Of a stretch of 64,000 bases of DNA, positions 41,401-52,258 are shown piece after piece. Under the pieces are notes generated by a model that saw only the letters and a program-made list of their open reading frames with translations, made no database searches and had not been told where the DNA came from. Each line of letters starts with the position of its first letter. The stretch's first letter is position 1. The stretch covers positions 7,930,482 through 7,994,481 of the forward strand of contig NW_002060947.1 of NCBI RefSeq assembly GCF_000150275.1. Reading direction: 5' to 3'. Both the position numbers and the translations under genes were made by a program. This DNA is from Trichoplax adhaerens. Lineage: Eukaryota; Placozoa; Uniplacotomia; Trichoplacea; Trichoplacidae.

Positions 41401-41959
41401 CATTGACCTAGATACTACAGAATGGGAAAAAATTCAAGGATAAATGATTGGTTGATAGTCGATTTTAATACTTTAAATAGTTTGTTGTAGTCTATTCTTT
41501 TGGATTTAATGTATGCCAGTCTAGTTGAAGGAATAGGTAAAGAATTGTTCGTAGAATAAACAGTTGTTAATGCAGGTGATGGAGTATAGGCTGTATCGAT
41601 CATGGAGCATTGCCACAGTCTACAATAGTCACTCCTTCAATTTTCTTGGGGGCAGTTACTTTGTTCTAACTCTTATTCTTGTTTATTGGTTCAATTTAAT
41701 TTCTGTCCATAGCCAAATAATATGAGTGGTGCAGCCAATTTTCTCACGCCTGCTCCTTGATGCTTAGTTATTGTTTCTTCTTCAAATTAACATGATGAGT
41801 AATGGCTAAGTTTACTTTCTATTGTTTCTTCTTGGCATGTGATAATATCGTTTACTATTTAAATATCGGCCATAACAACACTTTCTTTGAGGATACACAA
41901 TAGTCTTGCCTATCCTCCATTTCTACTGTGGTTGGTCGTTCAATATTTGTCCTTTTAAG
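35425..41959. other. Gene-poor intergenic region
   Basis: No exon chain recognised on either strand across about 6.5 kb. Short frames here (for example 36807-37052, 38472-38747) lack family motifs. The region contains decayed repeats at 37530-38090. The part next to 35.4 kb should contain the plexin 2 promoter. Confidence 0.35.
37530..38090. repeat. Degenerate ~90-180-bp repeat, about five copies
   Basis: Blocks of the form TATAGACAAAATTGATGCAT followed 20-40 bases later by a GAAGTAGGAAAGTTNNAAA-like run recur near 37545, 37718, 37808, 37930 and 38030. They are strongly diverged. Recognition is by eye and the boundaries are soft. Confidence 0.35.
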
Positions 41960-42051
41960 ATGGATAACTTGATCAACTTGCCCAACACGCTGCTTGAAGT
42001 AGATCCATTAGATAGCAGAAGGGAAAGCGATTTAAGACTGTGCAATGAACG
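41960..42051 (+). CDS. Candidate first coding exon, gene unknown
   Basis: ATG at 41960 opens 30 codons with protein-like composition (MDNLINLPNTLLEVDPLDSR and onward to LCNE), ending at a good donor CG|GTAAAG in phase 2. An acceptor at 42205 (CCCATGTAG) would continue the frame with GIAYRVECYR before another possible donor at 42230. I cannot find further exons, a stop or a family, so this may be a real small gene, a pseudogene fragment or chance. Confidence 0.2.
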
Positions 42052-45000
42052 GTAAAGATATTTTCTTTTCTATTTGGGTGTTGGGCATTGAGAGGCAAGA
42101 TGTTATGCTGGCTCGAATTCATGATATAAATGGTATGCCCATCTTATTGTTATTCTAAACTAGACTAGATTAATATCTTTTCCGTTGATTGTTAATCCCA
42201 TGTAGAGGAATTGCCTATAGAGTTGAATGCTACAGGGTTAGAATACTTTTGAAAGGGAAGAAATGAATATAGACAAGTAATTGATTGGATAAAAATGCTA
42301 TTCAACCAGGTGTGGTGATACCAACAGTTCTATTGGAATATTTTGAAACCTTAACTACAGTATGCCAGTAGAACTGCTGAGAGAATCAATAGTAGTAGCT
42401 ATAGAAGATAATTAAGTTATGCAAACTATGTTCATTCAAAATGAATAGTTTACGCACTATATTAAACGCTTAGTAGGCCATAACGAATGAATGATTCAAT
42501 GGTATATAATTACTCTACAAAGTGATCGATGTGGTTGATTCATTAAGAAATTCTTAGCTTTTGCTTTGTAGGATTAAATTTCTACATGCATATTTTATAT
42601 TATTAAGGTGGACATATCTATCATACGGCTATTTATGGATAATCTTGTCAATAGCTATTGAATTGGGAACAGAATGAGACTACTAATACAAGTTATGCAT
42701 CTATGAGAAAACTATTTTTCTACGTTATATCCGATAGAACCCCTTTATAAAAGTAGTTAAACTCGATCTATATCACTTGGAAAAACGAACGGTTAGTTAT
42801 TATGAAGTTGTCTATTGAAGTCCATTACAGACTTTAGGAATGATGCTATTAATTCTTCATGTCTACTCACAAACACTTGCGGTAAAAGAGCAAAATGAAT
42901 CCACGATTTATTAATCGCTGGAATACTGCCAATTTAGCTATTAAACATGATATCATAGTCTCAATAAGAGAATAATAAAGGAAAATTAATTTATTTATGT
43001 CGCGTATTAATAACTCTACATATGGGAAAACATGCAGCACCATACTAGCATAGTATTCCGAGTGTGAATTTATGACATCATTTACTAAAGTGAAGAATCA
43101 AGTATCTTTACGAGCAGTTAAGTTTTATTAAAATTACGAAGTTAATATTATAAGGTACAGCAATATAGGATATCGTTTCAGTTATCATGCAGTTCTTGCT
43201 TTATGCAATAGAAGATAATGAAAGATTCTAGTTTACTTTTAACCAATGCATTCTCAACTTGTTTACAGACTAAATAGTGAAAGGTGATGTATACACGTTA
43301 TATACTAACCGCATACTTTTACGCTCTACAAATAGATATTCTAAGAAAACTATTTACTGATTATGATATCTAATTAATATCCTTGCCCATGGTATATATG
43401 CCCTGAAGCTGTGGGCAATGAATAAATTGAAAATAACTTAATTATCCTGTCATAGGCTTAGGAATTAGCTGGAGAATAGAATGTCTAGTACCGTTATTAT
43501 ATCGCGAATACCAGATCCATGGCTGTTGCTATGCTTGATTGGTAATATTATTCATGTTAACGATATAGCAATTGTTTTTGCCTTTGATGCGGGTATAATT
43601 ATATTATAACTGACAGACTAGTTGCCATTCCCTAGCTTTTATAATTAATCAAAAAGAATGACTTACTTACTAACTGAGGTACACTCCATAGCGCTGGTAC
43701 TCCATATTTGATAGGACCTGTATACAAGGGTAAAAATTCTCAAGTGTTAATATGCTTCAAGGTAAATTGAGCAATCATGACGATTGTGCATTTCTTTCAA
43801 TAAAATGAAAACGTTGAAATTGGTACTGTTATGCTGACAATAATGTTAAATATGTATGGAATGAAATTGAAATTGATCTGTAATTAGCCAGAGGAGATCA
43901 ATATTCGATAACCGATTTCTATTCAATTTTAGTGTAGGACATGTTTTTGTCAATAGTAGTAACTTATGTCATGGTCAGGAATTTGGCTAATTGAATTAAT
44001 TCGTTCGGAGCTAAATGGCTCCCCGTAGGCCACTTTATAGCTTTTATTCTGTTTTTTGATCGTTCTGTTAAAACAACAATATCCGGAAATACTAGCTTCA
44101 TTAGAGATATACTACAGCGTAATCCAACATTGCGGACAATGAAAGCAATTTGTAATGTCTTGGTGAATTGGCTTTAGACTAATTGAACAGAAAGTCATTA
44201 ATTTTGTTTAATTTTATAATGAAAAGGTCGTAAAGTGATGTTATAACCATTATGCATAAAATAAAATAAATTAACCTTATCATTAAGATGATGTATAGCA
44301 AATTGGGGATATAGTAGCAGAAGGCTAAGAATTTTTCATCCCATGGAGATTAAGATACGAATACTATCGCCGTGCTAAAATATTATGCATGTTATAACTT
44401 TTATCCTAATTCCAGAATAGATTGAATATTTTTCATCTGCCCTAATCATGCATTTAAAGTCCTTGCTATTATCCATAAATGATATGATTTTCAACTGAAT
44501 TTGAAAAATTCTTTTATAATCTGCAAAAATTTAGACCTAAGGTCCATTTGGTCAATATTGAAATAGGTTAAACCCCAAACCTTCAATGCAAATATAAATC
44601 AGATTTATTTCGTTTCAGGATGAAATGAATTATGAAAATAGCCTAATTACATAATGTATGAGGTAATTTGGTGACAGTGTCACTTAAATGGATCATTTCG
44701 GAGGAATATAGGTTATACCATACTGTTTCTTTTTGTCTTTACTGTTTAGTAGCATAATCGTATACAGTAATACAGGATAATATCGTGATTGGAATACTGC
44801 TAATGCGGTTCATAAATCTAGCTGTGCATTGGTACTGCAGCTAGAATCGATGTGTTCAGTTTATTAAATACTCATTTAAGTCAATATCGTATTCAATGCT
44901 TAGTGTAATTCGTAGCGTAAAATAGAAAGACCTACATGGAAATAAGCTTTGAGAGTGCAAATACGAATTTAATTCTGAACCATTGAGTTAGAAGACCCTG

Positions 45001-45480
45001 TTTAGAACAATATCTTTCACATATGGCGAACATGTGCAATTGTGAAAGCGGTACTACAATATAGCATAGCGGTTTACTTCTTTAAATGCTTCATAAATGC
45101 AGCTTGTAACAATGAACTATGCTACTCGACTACGTAATATTATCCGAAGCAGCTTCTACTATTACTGAAGGACTAGAATTAATGTTAGCGATCCTCCGGA
45201 GAAGAGTTTTAAAAATAGCCTTTCAATTAATTTTACAATTTAGTCGTTCTGTTAGGCGCTATAGCGCATGAGAATACTCACAGTAATTTATGAATTGGTT
45301 TACACTTAAGAAAGACAGAACCTATTCGATCTGATGTGAATAATAAACGTTAAGAATGTGTTTGCAGCTACTTCTTTTTTAATTTAGTCACGTCTGCCTT
45401 CGCTGTAAAACGACGGTGTTTGCAAATATTAATAAGGTAAATTTTAAACTTTACAACCTTTTGCTTTCATCATGGAGTAT
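42052..45480. other. Intergenic, no gene recognised
   Basis: AT-rich sequence with no long frame and no recognised exon or RNA gene. Confidence 0.35.
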
Positions 45481-45499
45481 GGTGTTCGGTATCAAGGGT

Positions 45500-46190
45500 T
45501 GGTAATTGGGTATTCATTGAATAGTATTCCATCTCTCACTCTAGCTTCAATTACTGTGATAACGAAAATGGTAATTTTAAGTGAGTCATTTCTGTCTTCC
45601 ATAGTAGCTTAGGTCATTATGATACTAAAGATAGGTATCAATTACAGTTATTTCCATCAGCTACAATAGCTTAAGTTACTATGCTATCAGGATGCCAATA
45701 TTAACTGAATCATTTCTAACTTGCATTGCCGCTTACTATCAATTGCTCTAGTGTCTACGACGGGATGATCAGCTGAGTCACTCTGTCTATCACGACGACT
45801 TGGTAACCATTGCTATCATGAGAATCAATTTTGTTATTTCTATTTTCATGATAATTTAAGATGTTATGATATCAACGTTGGCAATATCCACTGAATAATC
45901 TCCATCTCTCATGGCATCATCATGGCTTTCAAATGCAATGCTGTCAAAGGAGTCCATATCGATGGAGTTGTTTTCATCTCACATTGTAGCTTTCATTACT
46001 ATGATATCATAGATGGCAAAATCAATTGAGCCATTTCTATCTTTCATTCTACGGTAGCATCATCGGATACGACGATGACCAAGATGAGAATATCCATGAA
46101 GTCATTTCCATCTGTTATTGTAGCCTCCATTGCTATCATACTCGTATCAAAGATAGTAATATCCATAGAGTCATTCTTTCCTATTGACTA
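45500..46190. repeat. Degenerate ~65-bp minisatellite, about ten units
   Basis: Units resembling GAGTCATTTCCATCTCTCAT followed by TGTAGCTTCCATTACTATGATATC recur at about 45525, 45582, 45651, 45704, 45774, 45835, 45890, 45967, 46025, 46102 and 46167. Spacing is roughly 55-77 bp and the copies are clearly diverged. No frame survives across units. Confidence 0.7.
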
Positions 46191-46499
46191 TTGAAATAGA
46201 GTGACAAGGCTTCGCTTCTCTAACTATTACTATATTGAACAAGAGAAATCATGCAAGATACCATGACCTTGTGACAGTACTTGGAATGTACGATGCATTC
46301 CAAAGTATTAAAACTATTCCAATAGAAATAGATGAAAATAAATATTAAAATGAAGTGGGAGATGATGATTCTAAAATTACGCAAGGTGCCACACGCTGCA
46401 TTTTCTAGATGATGCGTGAAATGCTAACGTTCGAGGATAGGAGGAATGACCTATTTTCATTCATTCTATCCATAGCGCGATTTATGCCTAGTAGTGCAT

Positions 46500-46880
46500 T
46501 CAGATTGAATTTTTAGAAAACGTGTTTTGTATTTCAGATTGGAGTGGGATCGTCCAAGGTGAACTATCTTCGCATTTCGAAGTGACGAAGAAGGAAGCTG
46601 CAAAGGACTGGTATGCAGTCAGCATCTCGTCTAGACTAGATTTCATCGAGTAAAAGACGAGTCCAGTCGTGAGTCGTTGACCAGCTCTCAAACTTTCCTG
46701 TACTTAGGATCGAGTTTCTATGGAGTGTCAAGGACGATCTCCGCGGCGATACAGTTACGGCAGTTGAGTCCAGTGCTGGCTACAGTTACTCCGTATCGGC
46801 AGAGATGTTGCCAGTATACTGTACTGTAGTGCGGCGCATTACGCCACAAGTATGGTCTAGCCACAACCAATTAACCGGGG
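46500..46880. other. GC-richer island with TACTGTA motifs, no gene supported
   Basis: Base composition shifts to near-balanced. Motifs such as TACTGTACTGTAGT appear, as in the neighbouring duplication and at 22-24 kb. The short minus-strand frame at 46500-46691 is not recognisable. Confidence 0.4.
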
Positions 46881-47374
46881 AATCCGTCCATCCGGACGCG
46901 GTCAGCTCCTGGTCCCGTGATCTTGATTGACTGTACAGTACTTAGTACTGTATACCTTGTTACTGTGCTTCGTATGACATCTTGCGTATTCTATTCCTTG
47001 TTTGACAAAGCTGAAGCGGTACAGACCGTACAGACCGTACAGTACACTATTGTGCACTAGAGTCTTAACGTCTCTACTGTACTGTACTGTGCACGACAGC
47101 GCAGCCGCCAGTATAAAAGCAAAAGGACAAGCAAGAATGACATCCGTCCGTCTGGACAAGGTCAGCTCCTGGTCCCGTGATCTTGATTGACTGTACTTAG
47201 TACTGTAGCGTAGCGAATGAAAATGCTCTACTACAGTACTGTACTGTGCTGTACAGTACTGTACAGTACTGACTTGTGCATACTTAGCTGAAGCGGTGCA
47301 GTACACTATTAGCGTCTCTACTGTGCATGACAGCGCAGCCGCCAGTGTACAAGCAAAAGGGCAAGCAAGAATGG
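46881..47374. repeat. Direct duplication, two ~235-260-bp copies
   Basis: Copy 1 (46881-47139) and copy 2 (47140-47374) share, in order, ATCCGTCC...GGAC, GGTCAGCTCCTGGTCCCGTG, TTGATTGACTGTAC, GCTGAAGCGGT, CAGTACACTATT, a CGACAGCGCAGCCGCCAGT-like block (copy 2 has T for the first C) and AAGCAAAAGGNCAAGCAAGA. The middle of each is rich in overlapping GTACAGTAC palindromes. A minus-strand frame (46902-47405) runs through both copies, but its repetitive composition makes a real protein unlikely. Confidence 0.85.
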
Positions 47375-47800
47375 CCTTATCACATGATAACACGGTCGTA
47401 GACAATAGGCTCAGCAGAAAGAGTATCGTAGATACGACTTGGATGACCCCTTATCGATAGCGATAGATATAGATAGTCTTGGCCCGATACAGGAGAGAGT
47501 GTTGCAAAACAACTTGTTTATTGGTAGAAGAAATTGGAAAATGATTCTAATTGAACTGGACTTGATGTTCCATGCGTGTTAATGGACTATATCAGAGCGA
47601 GACGAATCTGATGCAATGATCGTCACGACCTTGTTGAGAAAGAAAACGGCTGATGGCAACATGAGTGTACTGTAGTAAACGGAAGATTAATCAGCAGCTT
47701 TAGCTTTTACAAATTGAATCCTAAAACCATAATTGACCTATAGCTATCAACTATCCAATAGACGTGTATTATTACCATCAAACAAGTTGAATATTTCACC
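47375..47800. other. Upstream flank of the Slob/PXK-like gene
   Basis: AT-rich, no exon seen; expected to contain the promoter and 5' UTR of the gene starting at 47801. Confidence 0.3.
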
Positions 47801-50800
47801 ATGGAACTTGCTATCGTTTGGGTAAGGGATGGAATGAAACAATCGATTTATGATCTTGAATGATTTATTTTTTATTTTTTGTTACAATGAATCACTTGGC
47901 TTTCATTTAGAGAGGAAAGATAATATTGCAATAAGTCAATATTTCATGAATGATGGCATACACTGCATAATTATGATGTATTTTCTGATGATGTAATACG
48001 TTGATAATTTACTGATAGGTTTTCCTTATCATAGCCAGTGGTGTAATAGTAGGAGGTCTTCTAATTGCGGCAATCGTATATCTAGTCGTTGTCTGCAAAA
48101 GGTTTGTAAATTCCATTGAATATGCGTGCGATATATAGCTACCAAATATCACGCTAAATATTAATGTATACATACTCGTATCATGAGAAATGACAATTCG
48201 CGCTATACGAAATGGTAGCGCCGATAGGATTATCAGATAGCGCCCAAAAAACAAGGACTGCGTTTTATTTTACGAATACATAGTGAAGATGAATCACTAT
48301 CGGTAGTGTAATTCACAATAGACGTGAAACAAATCCTTCTGTAGTTTCTTGATGATATTACCAAAGAGAAGGTTTTGAATATCGGGTATCTGTACTACTA
48401 CATATAGTTGATTATCACTTCCATGATAGATAAAGTGCCTTTTTTATGAAAGCGGTCGCCGTCATGTTACGTAGTCATCGAATACAAACATGCTTGTTAA
48501 TTGAATGATTCCATATGGCTCGTATGATGTAATCTATCCGGCTGTGTATGATATCAACAAAGGTCCGACCTTGTGGAATCTTAGTTTAGGAATAAAGGCC
48601 GGAGACACAACAGATTCATTTGATACTTTCACTTTATCGAAACAACTGCAAAAATCAACTTGTTTAAGATATCAACACACCAATGTACTGTACAGTGTGC
48701 ATCCTGCAGCTTAGATCGTTTGTTTCGTTGTAGAAACTGTAAATCATGCTTTCCTTACTATACGCAATACAGTGGAGAAAGCAATTGGATAAAGTCAATC
48801 GCTAACCTTTGCTATTTGTATCATAAATTTAGAAGAAAGGATCGTATCACTTTTATTGCATCAACCGATGAAACTGTTCGATTTGCTGATAAATTACATA
48901 ATGATCAGCTTCAAGAGCAAATTAGTAAACAAGGTCATGATTAACTACTTGTAATTTTATATGCTGATTGCTTTATTAAATGTTGGCAAATTTGATTGCA
49001 CCATAAATAGATGCGGCTCTGCTGAATGCCCAGTTCTATCTGCGCTCCAACACCTCATTTATATTTGTTAAGGAATTAGTCGAAATTGGTGAGTTAAAAA
49101 ACTTACAGTTGTTTCTGCTAGTACAGTAGAATACTTGACGTAATTTTCCTTGACGTCCAACAACTTTTTCTTAATGCACGGAATTCTAGGCGCTGATATT
49201 GATATCTACTGGTACGAAGTACGACACAGAAAATTACAGGGTTCATGCCTTTTAAAGCTATTAAACAAACCCAAACACATAAAGTTTCCTTTTACCTCTG
49301 AAACTGCAAATTCCTTGGATGAATTATTCACTTCTTTGAACGTAATGATGCAACTTGTATAGCAATAATGATACTGCAAGGCTGTAATTGATTGCACTTG
49401 TTTTCAAAAAGCTTCGATTTATTTTACATCCATTCAGAACTGATTAGGGTATTCCACTTATTAGGCATATAAATTACATGTGCATGCTGTTTAATTAATT
49501 ATAATTTACTTGATCTCGCTGTAAATTCATTTTTTATCCATTGATATTTATTCATACATTTCATTGACAGCATGATCAATATTTCAATTCAATAAGGACA
49601 TTAAAGCGTCAATTAATTTAAATCTTTACTCAGCTCAAATTGATCTTCTTTGTTAGCATCCTTATATTTGGCCCACTACCAAATTTGACTTCATGGTGAA
49701 GTACAATAAAGTGATTTTAATTCAACCCTTTTCTACTCAAGGTTCCTTAAAAGACGTCATTTATCAAGTATGCATATAGATCAGTTGTTAAATTGATAGT
49801 AATTTCTAGCTTCGTACAATTCATGTAAATTAGTTGAATTATATATAGATATCTGATAGCATTTATCGTAAGCACAAAAATACGTAAAATTTATATTGAT
49901 GCGGCAGTTATAGGTTAATTTTTTTAAGATAAATAACTGTATTGCGGTAGATTCATTTTCTGGTTAGTCTTTAGAATTACGTTGATATTCGGTTGTTCCG
50001 TGATATTTCAAAGCTAATTTTTTGCCAAAGATCAAGCAACAAGTAACACTTTGCTGATCCTTAACTGTTCATTACAATTTTTTGTTGCTATAGGTTGATC
50101 CACGTAGTACCTGGGGAACTAAATATTGTCGTAAAGGGAAAAAAATATCGACAAACATGATTAAACGATATGGAAGACAGATCTTAGAGGTTTGTTAGAT
50201 TTTAACAAGCTTAAATCAAGACCTTTATTACTAACGAAAGATTTGATAGTTAGCATGAATACATAGCTACAACCAAAACGATTGCATTGTTATTCAACAC
50301 ACAAAAGTTATAATGGATTGTGATATCTTTAGGCAATATTATACTTGAAAGATAACGGATTTACTGTACATAATAATATTCACTCTGGAAATGTTATGGT
50401 AGAAAGAGGAAATTGTCGGTAAGTAATCCATTAATATGTATTAGAGAACGCTTTAGGAGGTACCCTTGTGCCGGTAGATCAGCAGCAATACCAATTAAAC
50501 CTTGAATAAAGCTAAATAATTCCATTGTAGGCTGCTGGGCTACCAGGATTTCTTATTGCGTAGAAAAGCCCGTAACCACTCTCTGATTAGCCAATATGCT
50601 AAAAATAAATCGGAGATTTATGATGTATTACTTTTTGGTAAGGAAATGAGAACTGGCTTTATTTTTTAAATCCAACTTTAAGGGCAAATGAATTGGCTTA
50701 TATCGATATTCATACCTATATTTTCAGGTCATATGCTATATGAAATGATATTTGGCTATGAATTACAGACAGGAATGCCTTCTGTAAAAGATCTTCAAAG

Positions 50801-52258
50801 ATGCAAGAATGAAGAAAAATCGAATGTAAATAAATATGGATTCGATTTTGATTTAAATTTATAGACATATTCACATATTGTGAAATTCACACTTTGTTAT
50901 AAATATAAGGATTATAATAATGGTTTTACATTACAAATTTATATAGATACTAGAATTCACCTTTGGCTTAAACAGTGGAAATATACCATCATTTCAGAAG
51001 GTGCTGAGATGGAATATGCGTATTTAGAATATATATAATCTTTCTTCAAATGATTTGCGTTATAACACAAGATTTATTTTTTATTTTTTTTTAAGTAATT
51101 TCTTTTATTTTAGCATAAAATGATTTGATGTAAATAAGCAATAAGTAACGTTACGACTCCTATTTCAATTTATTCAGTTGGTTACACATACATTTTTTGC
51201 TGATGTTGAACTTGAAGAATTAAAACAACGTTACGGACAGGTAAGTCATAGTATGATCCTTTCAATAACCGTGTTTATAAATGAATTAATTGGTTAACGT
51301 AAATTGTTGTCGAAGTCGTAGAACACTATATGTAGAGCGACTCGTATTTCAGTAGACATGTATATTATATTATCGAAATAGCAATGAGAATTTGTTTTCA
51401 CAAATCTTTTGCACAGGTTGATATCAAAGAAGATGCACGAATGATACTAAATCTTGTTAATCGCAGGAGGAGCTCAAAAGGAAGGTAAATTCGAATTACA
51501 ATTGAAATTTGTAGTCTTTTAAATAACTTGATAGGTACCCTGATGTAGGATCAATTGATCCTAGCATTGCAATATGACTAATATCTGTATCGTTCGTTAC
51601 TATTTGTAAGGGCTCAACCTGCAGTACATACAACTATCAGCAATCCTGGCTTAAGCTCTCTTGTCGAAGATGACACAATATCTTCTATGACCTCAGAGTG
51701 AGTAGATATATCATTCTAAATGTTTTATGCATTAAATTACCATAGCTACAAAGGAAGTTTACGATATGACGCTTTAATCGCAGGGTTGAAACTGTTTCAC
51801 AACGATCACAGCCAGAACCTGCTCCGGACCCAAGGGCAGATCTCATGGCTAGCATTGCCGCAAGAGTTAGGAGTATGGCTGCTTCACCTTCTAGCCCAAC
51901 AGCGTCATCGCCTGTATCAGCGGCTACTCCATTAAATTTTTCACAACCTCAGGAAACTTCGTCAATGGTGACAACGCCAATAGCTTCCCCGCTACTTCCA
52001 ACAATACCCAAATTACATAAATCGACTACACCAGTAGCTCCTCCATTGCCACCTCAAGCACCAAAAGCCCCCAAATCGACTATACCAATAGCTCCTCCGA
52101 TGCCTCCTCCGGCACCTAAATTACCAAATGTTGAATATAAATCGACTCCTCGTCCAAAGTCGGCAGGAAAAGATACCATGGCTCTTCTTAAAGATATTCG
52201 CAAAGGCTCAAAGTTAAGGAAAGCCGTTACCAACGATCGAAGTGCTCCAAAAATCTAA
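47801..52258 (+). CDS. Slob/PXK-family pseudokinase with N-terminal TM and C-terminal WH2
   Basis: Predicted 605-residue protein. Exons: 47801-47821, 48019-48101, 48710-48933, 49011-49088, 49190-49356, 49657-49767, 50094-50189, 50333-50418, 50531-50637, 50728-50825, 50947-51000, 51178-51240, 51417-51484, 51611-51697, 51784-52258; all GT-AG, in phase. Residues 5-31 form one hydrophobic helix. A cysteine-containing segment (FRCRNCKSC) follows. A kinase-like domain (about 110-420) aligns with human PXK: HPYIWPTT, QPFSTQGSLKDVIY, KRYGRQILE, HMLYEMIFG. Catalytic signatures are lost: the HRD region reads HNNIHSGNV and no DFG is seen (RLLGYQDF). A proline-rich stretch leads to a WH2-type actin-binding motif, LLKDIRKGSKLRKA, and ends DRSAPKI, as in PXK. 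Exons 4-15 are secure; exons 1-3 (TM part) rest on splice phase only. No PX domain is found. A polyadenylation AATAAA is near 52886. Confidence 0.85.

Noticed and set aside
46902-47405. Minus-strand 167-codon frame
   Set aside because: It runs through both copies of a duplicated palindrome-rich repeat; composition (repeated CTVQYC, STKY) reflects the repeat, not a protein family.
48505-48714. Plus-strand 69-codon frame (IPYGSYDVIYPAV...)
   Set aside because: It falls in the intron between exons 2 and 3 of the Slob/PXK-like gene, in a different frame from exon 3, and the downstream acceptor GCATCCTGCAG gives a consistent phase without it.
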